Position numbers and translations under genes: made by a program. Positions 36,793 through 46,159 of a stretch of 64,000 nucleotides of DNA are shown in pieces. The notes under the pieces are model-generated. The model saw only the letters and a list, made by a program, of their open reading frames with translations, searched no databases and was not told where the DNA came from. This stretch comes from an uncultured Lachnobacterium sp. (GTDB lineage: Bacteria; Bacillota; Clostridia; Lachnospirales; Lachnospiraceae), in NCBI GenBank assembly GCA_900550545.1, contig URSS01000003.1:62001-126000 (forward strand), read 5' to 3'. Each line of letters starts with the position of its first letter. Position 1 is the stretch's first letter.

Positions 36793-37194
36793 ATGGACAT
36801 TAATAAGGCTTTATTTAAATTCATCAAAATAGGATTTACGATTATGATTATATTGATCGTTCTGCTTGCAACCTTTTATCTGAGCAGAACGGGCTATGAT
36901 TACGGGTATCGCCTTTTTACAGAGACTGCAGTCGAAGAGACTCCTGGAACAGATGTTCTTGTACAGATTAAGCAGGAAACATCGAACTGGCAGATTGGTA
37001 AGCTGTTGGAACAAAAAGGTCTTGTAAGGGATGGTAAACTTTTTTACCTTCAGCTTAAGACTTCTGCATACAGTAAGAGCATAAAGCCTGGGGTTTATAC
37101 GTTGAATACTTCTATGACCCCGAAAGAAATGATGATCGTTATGTCGGGGCAGGAAACACAGAACGATGAAACGGAAGGGGCAACTGCCTCATAA
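36793..37194 (+). CDS. Short MltG-like membrane protein lacking the catalytic domain
   Basis: 133 aa. The protein has a single membrane helix (about residues 13-33) followed by a region resembling the N-terminal LysM-like part of MltG/YceG (WQIGKLLEQKGLVRD...FYLQLKTSAYSKSIKPGVY). It stops just where the lytic transglycosylase domain, with its catalytic Glu, should begin. It sits exactly at the mltG position of the Bacillus yrrK-yrzB-yrrL-yrrM cluster. No remnant of the missing domain fits between it and trmR, so it is not a simple frameshift. It could be a non-catalytic scaffold for cell-wall enzymes (inference). Confidence 0.75.
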   Translation: MDINKALFKFIKIGFTIMIILIVLLATFYLSRTGYDYGYRLFTETAVEETPGTDVLVQIKQETSNWQIGKLLEQKGLVRDGKLFYLQLKTSAYSKSIKPGVYTLNTSMTPKEMMIVMSGQETQNDETEGATAS

Positions 37195-37253
37195 GGATCA
37201 GGTGGTTGCTACGACCTGACAAAACTGACGATGGTACCATTGAGGATATTGAT

Positions 37254-37946
37254 ATGATAGTAGAGAAACGTCTGGTGACATACATTAATTCTCTGGATAC
37301 AGGAAATACAAAAGTACTGGATGAAATCGAACGAGAAGCTCTGGATTCCTATGTGCCGATTATTCGCAAGGAGATGCAGAGCTTTTTGAAACTGCTGCTG
37401 GCAATGAACCGTCCGAAACGAATTCTTGAGGTCGGGACGGCAGTTGGATTTTCGTCGATTCTGATGGCTGAATATGCACCAAAAGATTGTAAGATTATTA
37501 CAATTGAAAATTATGAAAAACGAATTCCGATTGCACGTGCGAATTTTGTCCGGGCAGGAAAAGAAGAACAGATCACATTATTAGAGGGAGATGCGGCAGA
37601 TGTATTAAAGACATTGGAGGAGCCGTTTGATCTGATTTTTATGGATGCTGCCAAGGGGCAATATATTCATTTTATGCCGGATATTTTGCGCCTTCTTAAG
37701 AAAGGTGGGACACTGGTGTCTGATAATGTGCTGCAGGATGGTGATATTATTGAATCCCATTATGCGGTGACCCGACGCAATCGTACGATTTATAAGCGGA
37801 TGCGGGAATATTTGTACGAACTGACACACAGAGAAGATCTGGTGACAGCAGTCCTACCGGTAGGAGATGGAATTACGGTAAGTACAAAAGTAGAGGGAAA
37901 CAATTCGGTGGAAGAAGAGAGGCAGGATAAGGATGAGAGAGATTGA
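37254..37946 (+). CDS. trmR: tRNA 5-hydroxyuridine methyltransferase
   Basis: SAM-dependent O-methyltransferase of the YrrM/TrmR family that turns 5-hydroxyuridine at tRNA position 34 into 5-methoxyuridine. 230 aa. SAM motif ILEVGTAVGFSS at about residues 60-71; the metal/substrate motif FMDAAKGQY and DNVLQDG follow. ATG 37254 follows TGAGGA (37241-37246); the frame is open from a TTG at 37206 without a ribosome site. It overlaps the U32 gene by 14 nt. Confidence 0.88.
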   Translation: MIVEKRLVTYINSLDTGNTKVLDEIEREALDSYVPIIRKEMQSFLKLLLAMNRPKRILEVGTAVGFSSILMAEYAPKDCKIITIENYEKRIPIARANFVRAGKEEQITLLEGDAADVLKTLEEPFDLIFMDAAKGQYIHFMPDILRLLKKGGTLVSDNVLQDGDIIESHYAVTRRNRTIYKRMREYLYELTHREDLVTAVLPVGDGITVSTKVEGNNSVEEERQDKDERD

Positions 37947-39186
37947 GTTACTGGTTCCGGCGAGCAGTCTGGAAGTATTAAAAATTGCAGTAATTTATGG
38001 TGCGGATGCGGTATATATTGGCGGAGAAGCTTTTGGACTTCGTGCGAAAGCAAAAAATTTCTCCATGGAAGATATGGCAGAAGGGATTGCCTTTGCACAT
38101 GCGCATAAAGTAAAAGTCTATGTTACTGCAAATATTCTTGCACATAATTATGATTTGGATGGTGTGCGGGAGTATTTTAAAGAGTTAAGAGATATGAAAC
38201 CGGACCGCCCGGATGCACTCATTATTTCGGATCCTGGTGTGTTTATGATTGCAAAAGAAGTCTGTCCGGAAATTGAGCGTCATGTCAGTACACAGGCAAA
38301 TAATACCAACTATGGAACCTATCTCTTCTGGAAAGAACAGGGGGCAAGTCGCGTGGTGACCGCCCGTGAACTGTCGTTGAAAGAAATTAAGGAAATCCGC
38401 GAGCGTATTCCGGATGATCTTGAAATAGAAACATTTATTCATGGTGCAATGTGCATTTCCTATTCGGGCAGATGTCTGCTATCCAATTACTTTACAGGAA
38501 GAGATGCAAACAAAGGAGCCTGCACGCATCCATGTCGCTGGAAATATTCGGTGGTTGAAGAAAAACGTCCGGGAGAATATCTTCCAGTATATGAAAACGA
38601 GCGAGGTACCTATATTTTTAATTCCAAGGATCTATGCATGATCGAACATATTCCGGATTTGATCGATGCGGGTATTGACAGCTATAAAATCGAAGGTCGT
38701 ATGAAGACTGCCTTATATGTGGCAACCGTTGCAAGAACCTATCGTAAGGCAATTGATGATTATCTGGAATCACCGGAAAAATACAAGGCGAATATGTCAT
38801 GGTATTTGGAACAAATCAAAAGTTGCACATACCGTCAGTTTACGACTGGTTTTTTCTATGGGAAACCAACCGAGGAAACCCAGATCTATGATAATAATAC
38901 GTATGAGAAGGGATATACATACCTTGGAATCGTAGGTGAGAAAAATGCAGACGGTATGTATCAACTGGAGCAGCGTAATAAGTTTTCCGTGGGTGAAACG
39001 ATTGAAGTAATGAAGCCGGATGGAGAGAATCTTGAAGTTGTTGTACAGCGTATGACAGATGAGAACGGAGAAGAGATTACATCCTGTCCACATCCACAGC
39101 AGATTTTCTATGTGGATCTTGGCGTAGAACTGGATATGTATGATATCCTTCGCAGACGTGAGGATGAAGCGATTGCATTAGACTAA
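37933..39186 (+). CDS. Peptidase U32 family protein (TrhP-like tRNA hydroxylation)
   Basis: 417 aa. U32 proteins YrrN/YrrO (TrhP1/P2) are needed, with prephenate, for 5-hydroxylation of U34 in tRNA, which supplies the substrate of TrmR. The U32 signature region ETFIHGAMCISYSGRC is followed by LSNYFTGRDANKGAC and THPCRWKY. The four Cys of this region probably hold an iron-sulfur cluster (known for related U32 proteins). A C-terminal U32-specific domain is present (about 330-410). Only one U32 gene is here, against two in Bacillus. Overlap with trmR argues for coupled expression. Confidence 0.88.
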   Translation: MREIELLVPASSLEVLKIAVIYGADAVYIGGEAFGLRAKAKNFSMEDMAEGIAFAHAHKVKVYVTANILAHNYDLDGVREYFKELRDMKPDRPDALIISDPGVFMIAKEVCPEIERHVSTQANNTNYGTYLFWKEQGASRVVTARELSLKEIKEIRERIPDDLEIETFIHGAMCISYSGRCLLSNYFTGRDANKGACTHPCRWKYSVVEEKRPGEYLPVYENERGTYIFNSKDLCMIEHIPDLIDAGIDSYKIEGRMKTALYVATVARTYRKAIDDYLESPEKYKANMSWYLEQIKSCTYRQFTTGFFYGKPTEETQIYDNNTYEKGYTYLGIVGEKNADGMYQLEQRNKFSVGETIEVMKPDGENLEVVVQRMTDENGEEITSCPHPQQIFYVDLGVELDMYDILRRREDEAIALD

Positions 39187-39221
39187 AGAGAAAATGACAA
39201 ATGGACATGAGGAGGATTTGT

Positions 39222-41744
39222 ATGAGGCAGAATTTGAAAAAAATGATTGCATTTGTATGTGCGGTTGCAATGATGATTACGCTTGTTCCGGTAAATGCCG
39301 AGGCAGCGACAAAGAAGGTAGCTTTTTCCAAAAGTTATACCGCTTTGTACGAGAATGATACGAATAAGGGGGTGTATACGTATACGGTCAAAAATTTGAT
39401 CAAGGGACAGAAGGTAAAGTGGTCCATTTCCGGAACCGGTAAGCGTTATGCAAAGTTGTCAAAGAAGACAACAAGTGTGTCGGGAACGACTTCTTCTAAT
39501 AAGCTGACAATCCGTACAAAGAAGAAAACCGCAGCCAAGAACAAGACGGTGATCGTGACTGCTAAAATCTACAACAAGAATGGAAAGTTACAGAATACAT
39601 TAGTGGCAAAAATAGCAAAGATCAAAGTATTCCCTACAAAGATTCAGATTGCAGGAGATGCTGCTTTCCAGACAGAATTTTTAATTGGAAAGACCTACCA
39701 ATTTCAGTTTAAAATAACGCCGGTGAATGCCACAAGCACAAATGTGTGGTCAGCCACAGATGAGACAGGGGCACAGGTTTCGCAGATGACAAGAAGTGGT
39801 GCATTTACCCCTGTCAAAGAAGGTACCTATACAATCTGTGTACAGGCGAAAAATGGAAGTAAGGTTGTAAAAACAGCAAAGAAAACAATCAAGGTCGGAA
39901 TGACAATGACCGACGCGAAGCAGACAGCCGTAAAGAAAATCGTGGCAGAATATTCAAGTTCTGCAAAGAATGTTGTCACAAAAGACAGTTTTCAGGTCAA
40001 AAATGCTGCAGGTGCGAAAAACGATGTAAAATCCATTGAATTTTCTGCGGATGGAAAAGAAGTTACTTTGAACTTATATGAAAATCTGAAGGATGAGAAG
40101 GAATATATAGTAACGGATGGCAAGATGTCTTACAATTTTACTGCACATATCGGACAGCCGGTAAGTCTGAAAATTCTGACAACACAAGTGACAGCGGAGA
40201 GGGAGACACCGATTGTTTACGCACTGTATGATTCCTATGGTATTGATGTATTGGATGCATATCCGGGAACGGTGGAGTATGACTGCAAGATTACCAATGG
40301 ATATCTCACGGATCAGAATAAAATCTTTATGAAAACAGTCGGAGATACTGGCATTATTAATCTGACATATACTAATAAAGAGGACAGCAAACTTGTGCTC
40401 AAGGATACAGCGACAGTGGTATGTGTTGTAGCTAATGCGGCAGAAGACACCAATTTTACATTGACGACATCGGAAAAAGCACCGGATTATGGTGTGGCTT
40501 CTTATAAAGATAATCATAAGGTCGCATCCGACAGTAATTATTATGCACATTTCCGTGCACTCGATGAAGACAAGAACGAAATCAAATATGATACGGTAAG
40601 TTTTGAATCATCGGATCCGGATACATTGCTGATCAATAATGAGAGCAATGGGATTGCAAAGGTTACTGCGGTAAAGAGTGGTAGTGTTCGTATTATTGTT
40701 ACAGCAACCAATGGGAAGCAGGAATATACTTACACCTATGAAGTGACTGTTGCAGAACCAGCATATTTAAAAAATGTAAAATTAGATCAGAACACACTGG
40801 TGTTATCCAACCGTTATGTTACAGGATACAAGGGTTATATCAATGTCGAGGCGACAGACCAGTATGGGGATGATTTCGCATTGAATGATGAATCGGTACA
40901 GATTACAGGAACGAATGCCTATGCTGTAAAATATGATGAGATCAATGATCGCATTATTGTGGATCCTTCGCTGATGGCCGCAGGTACATATAGCTATACC
41001 GTGACAATGACAGTAGGAACACACAAGGCGACGACAGGATTTAATGTTGTTGTTCAGACACCGCCGGAAAATGGTGCGGTAACTTACAAAATCGACATGG
41101 ATCAGCCGGTTGTTGATATGGCATTGAAAGGAAACGAGAAAGATATTGCAAATGCTAAGACAGTAAATATCCGTCTGGCACAGTACAAGGGCGGGATGTT
41201 CTATGATTATGTGTATATTCAGTCTGCTACGATAAGAAAGGGAGATTTGTATTACACGACAGATCTGACAAAGAATGGAACTGCTGCAGCTGGAAGTATT
41301 GTTTCCGGAACGACGATTCCGGTTACAACTGTTTCTTTAAATAAAAACATAGTGACAAAGGCACAGACGGGTGTGTATGCAATTGAGTTGAAGTTTTATG
41401 CAGGAAGTAATACGACAGGATTGTCTACGGTAAATGGATACCTTGAAGTTACCGACAGTCAGACATCACCGGAAGTTGCTGTGGAACACACGACAGCATC
41501 GGTATCCTGTACGACAGCTTTGGATCTTGCAAAAAATTGTCTGAGTGTCAAGGGTGCGAGCGGTGATATTGTAGAGTGTGCAGTCACTGGCACCAATACA
41601 TCAGGTTCAGCATATAAGCTTGCAACGAAAGAATCAGTAAATATTAAATCCGTTACGGTACAGACAACAATGACATTAGCGGATGGAACAAAAGTAGTAT
41701 CAAATTATGAGATTTCTGTGGGAAAGACATTAAAGAATTTATAA
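39222..41744 (+). CDS. Large secreted protein with Ig-like (BIG2-type) domains
   Basis: 840 aa with a clear signal peptide (MRQNLKKMIAFVCAVAMMI, cleaved after about residue 32, AEA). What follows is a string of beta-rich, Thr/Ser/Lys-rich modules of about 80-100 residues. Several end with the bacterial Ig-like pattern (VTAVKSGSVRIIVTATNG; FTPVKEGTYTICVQAKNG). There is no LPXTG, S-layer homology or choline-binding motif at either end, so it is secreted or held non-covalently. AGGAGGA at 39210-39216 sets the ATG at 39222. Function unknown; an adhesin or envelope scaffold is possible. Confidence 0.8.
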   Translation: MRQNLKKMIAFVCAVAMMITLVPVNAEAATKKVAFSKSYTALYENDTNKGVYTYTVKNLIKGQKVKWSISGTGKRYAKLSKKTTSVSGTTSSNKLTIRTKKKTAAKNKTVIVTAKIYNKNGKLQNTLVAKIAKIKVFPTKIQIAGDAAFQTEFLIGKTYQFQFKITPVNATSTNVWSATDETGAQVSQMTRSGAFTPVKEGTYTICVQAKNGSKVVKTAKKTIKVGMTMTDAKQTAVKKIVAEYSSSAKNVVTKDSFQVKNAAGAKNDVKSIEFSADGKEVTLNLYENLKDEKEYIVTDGKMSYNFTAHIGQPVSLKILTTQVTAERETPIVYALYDSYGIDVLDAYPGTVEYDCKITNGYLTDQNKIFMKTVGDTGIINLTYTNKEDSKLVLKDTATVVCVVANAAEDTNFTLTTSEKAPDYGVASYKDNHKVASDSNYYAHFRALDEDKNEIKYDTVSFESSDPDTLLINNESNGIAKVTAVKSGSVRIIVTATNGKQEYTYTYEVTVAEPAYLKNVKLDQNTLVLSNRYVTGYKGYINVEATDQYGDDFALNDESVQITGTNAYAVKYDEINDRIIVDPSLMAAGTYSYTVTMTVGTHKATTGFNVVVQTPPENGAVTYKIDMDQPVVDMALKGNEKDIANAKTVNIRLAQYKGGMFYDYVYIQSATIRKGDLYYTTDLTKNGTAAAGSIVSGTTIPVTTVSLNKNIVTKAQTGVYAIELKFYAGSNTTGLSTVNGYLEVTDSQTSPEVAVEHTTASVSCTTALDLAKNCLSVKGASGDIVECAVTGTNTSGSAYKLATKESVNIKSVTVQTTMTLADGTKVVSNYEISVGKTLKNL

Positions 41745-41768
41745 GAGATATGGAATAACAGAAAAATG

Positions 41769-41800
41769 AATGCGCGTGACGGAAGTCGCGCGCATTTGTG
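41769..41800. terminator. Bidirectional terminator between Ig-like protein gene and aroC
   Basis: ATGCGCGTGAC pairs with GTCGCGCGCAT around GGAA, flanked by A- and T-rich sequence. Confidence 0.75.
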
Positions 41801-42898
41801 TTATTTGTAGAACTCAATAATACGATCAAGTCTTGCTGTCATATTGGAAAGTAAGGCATCTAATATTGTGATGGCAGCCATTGTTTCCACAACGACAACC
41901 GCACGTGGAACAATGATCGGATCATGCCGGCCTTTGATGCTGATCTCAATATCCTCACCGGATTTATTTACCGTATGCTGTGTTGCAGCGATGGATGGTG
42001 TAGGTTTTACAGCAGCGCGGAAAATAAGTGGAGAACCGTCGCTCATACCACCGAGTGTTCCACCGGAATGATTGGTGGCTTTTGTAATTTTGTTGCCGTC
42101 CATAACGAAAGCATCATTGTTTGTAAGTCCGGTAGATGTTGCAACGGAGAATCCATCTCCGATTTCAAATCCCTTTACTGCACCGATGGAAAGAATTGCC
42201 TTGGCAAGATTGGCATCCAGTTTTTCAAAAACAGGATCACCAAGGCCAATTGGAAGACCATTGACAATACATTCAATGATACCGCCGGACGAATTTGTAT
42301 CGTTCAGGCATTTTTCCAAATAAGCGGCTGCTTCTTCGGCTGCTTTGGTATCCGGCATATATAAGGCATTGTCATTGACAACGGAAGCATCGAAACGAGT
42401 GGCATCCACGGAAACAGGGCCGATGGATTTGCTGTATGCAAAACAGGTAATGCCCATCTGTTCCAGAACTTTTGCTGCGACAGCACCTCCGGCAACGCGA
42501 CCGATTGTTTCACGACCGGAGGAACGTCCGCCTCCGCGATAATCGCGAAAACCATATTTTACATCAAAACCAAGATCGGCATGGCCGGGGCGATAGTAGG
42601 AGGCAATCTCACTGTAATCTTTCGAATGCTGATCCTTGTTCCATACCATCATGGAAATTGGTGTACCAGTTGTTTTCCCTTCAAAAATACCGGAAAGAAT
42701 TTCCACAGTATCGGACTCGTTTCGCTGGGTTGTAAATTTGGACTGTCCCGGCTTTCTGCGATCAAGATATTTTTGAATATCTTCCTCACAAAGCTGCAGT
42801 CCGGCAGGGCAGCCATCCACAACAACACCGATTCCTTTGCCGTGGGATTCGCCCCATGTAGTGATTCTGAATATATTTCCAAATGAAGATCCTGCCAT
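41801..42898 (-). CDS. aroC: Chorismate synthase
   Basis: Reduced-FMN-dependent last step of the shikimate pathway. The 365-aa protein opens with GSSFGNIFRITTWGESHGKGIG (signature 1, given as separate pieces GSSFGNIF and TTWGESHG). It contains DYRGGGRSSGRETIGRVAGGA, also in pieces (DYRGGGRSS, ETIGRVAGGA), and the RHDPI segment. AGGAGG lies just upstream on the minus strand. Monocistronic here; other aro genes are elsewhere. Confidence 0.97.
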   Translation of the reverse strand: MAGSSFGNIFRITTWGESHGKGIGVVVDGCPAGLQLCEEDIQKYLDRRKPGQSKFTTQRNESDTVEILSGIFEGKTTGTPISMMVWNKDQHSKDYSEIASYYRPGHADLGFDVKYGFRDYRGGGRSSGRETIGRVAGGAVAAKVLEQMGITCFAYSKSIGPVSVDATRFDASVVNDNALYMPDTKAAEEAAAYLEKCLNDTNSSGGIIECIVNGLPIGLGDPVFEKLDANLAKAILSIGAVKGFEIGDGFSVATSTGLTNNDAFVMDGNKITKATNHSGGTLGGMSDGSPLIFRAAVKPTPSIAATQHTVNKSGEDIEISIKGRHDPIIVPRAVVVVETMAAITILDALLSNMTARLDRIIEFYK

Positions 42899-42933
42899 AA
42901 TTTCCTCCTCAGGTATAAGCGTTTTCTTACCAT

Positions 42934-42963
42934 AGTATAATGAACCTTAAGTTGAATAGTCAA
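42934..42963 (-). promoter_or_regulatory. aroC promoter
   Basis: Minus strand: TTGACT (42963-42958), 18 bp, TATACT (42939-42934). Confidence 0.65.
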
Positions 42964-43010
42964 GGAACTTATGATATATTTTTTATTGGGTATATATGTA
43001 ACATCTGTCC

Positions 43011-43137
43011 TTTGAACTTGCCGAAGGCAATTTTAAATGGGCTGATGTTCAAAGATAGTGTCAAGTTTTGTATGAAAACTTGACATGTAGCGTCAGCCCA
43101 TTTGCTGAAAGCAAATTTTGCATGGGCTGATGTTCAA
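43011..43137 (+). repeat. Palindromic repeat, copy C (before the GH13 gene), the most complete copy
   Basis: Three hairpins in a row: TTTGAAC/GTTCAAA (43011-43017 with 43047-43053) around TTGCC-GAA-GGCAA; TGTCAAGTTTT/AAAACTTGACA (43059-43069 with 43075-43085, 11 bp perfect); and TCAGCCCAT/ATGGGCTGA (43093-43101 with 43122-43130) around TTTGC-TGAAA-GCAAA. Both half-units end in ATGGGCTGATGTTCAA. It ends 15 nt before the start codon. Confidence 0.85.
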
Positions 43138-43152
43138 GAGAGGAGTAACAAA

Positions 43153-44916
43153 ATGGAGTTTAATGCAGTATATCATCAGGCGAGTGACAATTATTGTTAC
43201 CCGTTGAATGAGGATGAGCTGATTATCAATATTAAGACGGGGTATGACGTAAAACGTGTTAATATTATTTTAGGAGATCCTTTTGCTGCCGGTATTTTAG
43301 GGGGCGGTGAGCATTGGGATGGAAAGAAAGAAGCGATTGTTTTTAAAAAGCGCCTCAAAAATCAGCAGTGGTGGACGACAACTGTTCGTCCGGAGTATAA
43401 GCGTCTGAAATATTATTTTGAATTGGAAACAGACGAAGAACGCTGGTTTTACTTTGAAGATGGTTTTGTCAGCAGTGAACAGATGCAGCTGGAGGGACGA
43501 AGCAGGCAGTGTTTTGTATTTCCGTGGATGAATCCGTGTGATGTTCCACGCACACCTTCATGGGTCAATGACACGGTCTGGTATCAGATTTTTCCGGATC
43601 GTTTTTGCAATGGAAATCATGAAAATGATCCTGTGGATGTGGTTCCGTGGAGAAATCAGGGAAGTGTTAAGAACGAGGAATGCTTCGGAGGAGATTTTGA
43701 TGGAATTATCAGCAAACTGGATTACTTGAAGAATCTGGGAATCAATGGTATCTATCTGACACCAATCAACGAATCACCGTCAAACCACAAGTATGATACA
43801 ACCGATTATACAAAGATTGATCCGCGGTTTGGAGATGAGGAGACCTTTCGCACATTGGTAAAAGAAGCACATAACCGTGGAATCCGTGTGATGCTGGATG
43901 GTGTGTTTAACCATTGTGGATATTATTTTAAACCATGGCAGGATGTACTTGCAAAAGGACCGGATTCTGAGTATTATGACTGGTTTATGATCAATACCTG
44001 GCCGTTGGATTTTGAGCATGGAGCTGCAAAAAATAAGCAGTTTTATACATTCGCGTTTTTTGATAATATGCCAAAACTGAACACGAGTAATCCAGCAGTG
44101 CGCAAATACTTTATTGATATCTGTGCAAACTGGGTAGAAGATTATGGAATCGATGGTCTGCGCCTGGATGTGGCAAATGAAGTTTCCCATCTGTTCTGCA
44201 AGGAGTTGCGCACGAGAATCAAAAGCATCAATCCGGATGTTTATATACTTGGTGAGATCTGGCATAATGCTTTGCCGTGGCTGCGCGGTGATGAATTTGA
44301 TGCGGTCATGAATTATCCGCTGGGACAGAGCATCAAAGATTTCTGGATTGACAAGAGCCTTACGAACGAAGACTTTGAATATACGATCAATCGCTGTTAT
44401 ACCAGCTATATGCAGCAGACGAATGATGTACTTTTTAATCTGCTTGATTCCCATGATACCAAGCGGCTTCGTTCGGATGTAAAAAATCTGGATGAATATT
44501 TTGCACAGATAGCAGCATTATTTGCGATGCCGGGCAGTCCGTGTATTTATTATGGAACGGAGATAGCCCTTGAGGGAAGTTATGATCCGGACTGCAGACG
44601 ATGTATGCCATGGGATGACATCGAGGCAGGAAAGTATAAAGACCGCATGAATATCATAGCAACACTGATTGCTTTGCGGCACAAAGAACCATTATTAAAA
44701 AGCCGCAATTTCCATTTTCCGAATGACTATGCAAAACATAAGCGTGTCATTCAGTTTCAGAAAGTGGACTGGCCGGATTGCTATGTAGAAGTGATTATCA
44801 ACTGCTGTGAGGAAGATGTGGAGATTCCGATGGAGGGAGAGATTCTTCTCGGACGTCATTATATTGATTCGACACTGCTTTCCAATGGCATTTTGATACG
44901 AAAAATAAAACGATAA
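43153..44916 (+). CDS. GH13 alpha-amylase family enzyme (neopullulanase / cyclomaltodextrinase type)
   Basis: 587-aa cytoplasmic glycoside hydrolase (no signal peptide) that probably cleaves maltodextrins, cyclodextrins or pullulan. An N-terminal beta-sandwich (CBM34-like, about 1-120) precedes a TIM barrel with the four GH13 regions: DGVFNHCG (I), GLRLDVANEV (II, nucleophile Asp near 338), ILGEIWHN (III, acid/base Glu) and LLDSHDTKR (IV). The insertion motif WYQIFPDRFCNG is typical of GH13_20. AGGAG at 43141-43145 sets the ATG at 43153; earlier in-frame codons (LKANFAWADVQ) are repeat copy C. Which polymer it prefers is not decided. Confidence 0.92.
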   Translation: MEFNAVYHQASDNYCYPLNEDELIINIKTGYDVKRVNIILGDPFAAGILGGGEHWDGKKEAIVFKKRLKNQQWWTTTVRPEYKRLKYYFELETDEERWFYFEDGFVSSEQMQLEGRSRQCFVFPWMNPCDVPRTPSWVNDTVWYQIFPDRFCNGNHENDPVDVVPWRNQGSVKNEECFGGDFDGIISKLDYLKNLGINGIYLTPINESPSNHKYDTTDYTKIDPRFGDEETFRTLVKEAHNRGIRVMLDGVFNHCGYYFKPWQDVLAKGPDSEYYDWFMINTWPLDFEHGAAKNKQFYTFAFFDNMPKLNTSNPAVRKYFIDICANWVEDYGIDGLRLDVANEVSHLFCKELRTRIKSINPDVYILGEIWHNALPWLRGDEFDAVMNYPLGQSIKDFWIDKSLTNEDFEYTINRCYTSYMQQTNDVLFNLLDSHDTKRLRSDVKNLDEYFAQIAALFAMPGSPCIYYGTEIALEGSYDPDCRRCMPWDDIEAGKYKDRMNIIATLIALRHKEPLLKSRNFHFPNDYAKHKRVIQFQKVDWPDCYVEVIINCCEEDVEIPMEGEILLGRHYIDSTLLSNGILIRKIKR

Positions 44917-44930
44917 GACAGGAAAGAAAA

Positions 44931-46070
44931 ATGGCAAGTTATGAATTATTAAAACAGGAAGGCCGTGCAAAACGCGGTATCTTCCATACGGTGCATGGAG
45001 ATATTCAGACACCGGTATTTATGAATGTTGGAACAATTGGCGCAATCAAGGGTGCGGTATCCACAGAAGACTTAAAAGAAATCCACTGTCAGGTGGAATT
45101 GTCAAACACCTATCATCTGCATGTGAGACCGGGGGACAAGTTGATCAAGGAAATCGGTGGTCTTCATAAGTTTATGGTCTGGGATCGTCCGATTCTTACT
45201 GATTCCGGCGGATTTCAGGTATTTTCGCTGGCAGGCTTGCGCAAGATTAAAGAAGAAGGTGTGTATTTTCATTCACACGTGGATGGTGCCAAAATTTTTA
45301 TGGGACCGGAAGAGAGTATGCAGATTCAATCGAATCTTGGCTCTACGATTGCTATGGCTTTTGATGAATGTCCTTCGAGTGTAGCGGATCGCAGATATGT
45401 GGAAGATTCTGTCAACCGCACGGCTCGGTGGCTGGAGCGTTGCAAAAAAGAGATGCAGAGACTGAATGCATTGCCGGATACGATCAATAAGGAGCAGCTT
45501 TTGTTTGGTATCAATCAGGGAGCAATCTATGAAGATATCCGTATTGACCATGCAAAACGCATTGCAGAGATGGATCTGGATGGCTACGCTGTGGGCGGAC
45601 TTGCTGTCGGTGAGACACATGAGGAAATGTATCATATTCTGGATGAGACTGTTCCACATCTGCCGGTCAATAAACCAACTTACCTGATGGGAGTTGGTAC
45701 TCCGGCAAATATTTTGGAGGGCGTTGCCCGTGGAGTGGATTTCTTCGATTGTGTATATCCAAGCCGCAACGGACGCCATGGACATGTGTATACCAATCAG
45801 GGAAAACTGAATCTGTTTAATCAGAAATTTGAAAAAGATATGCGTCCGATTGAGGAAGGCTGCCAGTGCCCTGCATGTAGAACCTACAGTCGTGCATATA
45901 TCCGACATCTTCTGAAAGCAAAAGAAATGCTTGGCATGCGTCTCTGTGTCCTTCACAATCTGTATTTCTACAATACAATGATGGAAGAAATCCGGGATGC
46001 ACTCGATGAAGGAAGATTTCATTCCTACAAAGAAGAAAAATTATATGGTATGCAGCAGGGAGAACATTAA
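44931..46070 (+). CDS. tgt: tRNA-guanine transglycosylase
   Basis: Exchanges guanine-34 for a queuine precursor in GUN-anticodon tRNAs. The 379-aa protein has active-site Asp in LTDSGGFQVFSL and FFDCVYPSRNGRHG, VGGLAVGE, and the zinc site CQCPACRTYSRAYIRHL plus the later His. The gene is usually next to queA or yajC; here yajC follows, queA is absent. Confidence 0.97.
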   Translation: MASYELLKQEGRAKRGIFHTVHGDIQTPVFMNVGTIGAIKGAVSTEDLKEIHCQVELSNTYHLHVRPGDKLIKEIGGLHKFMVWDRPILTDSGGFQVFSLAGLRKIKEEGVYFHSHVDGAKIFMGPEESMQIQSNLGSTIAMAFDECPSSVADRRYVEDSVNRTARWLERCKKEMQRLNALPDTINKEQLLFGINQGAIYEDIRIDHAKRIAEMDLDGYAVGGLAVGETHEEMYHILDETVPHLPVNKPTYLMGVGTPANILEGVARGVDFFDCVYPSRNGRHGHVYTNQGKLNLFNQKFEKDMRPIEEGCQCPACRTYSRAYIRHLLKAKEMLGMRLCVLHNLYFYNTMMEEIRDALDEGRFHSYKEEKLYGMQQGEH

Positions 46071-46159
46071 AAAAGTCTAAAATGGGCAAAAAGGCTTGCC
46101 CTTAGGCGATAATTTGTGTAGAATACTCTATAGTATTTTAATATTAGGAGGAATAATTG

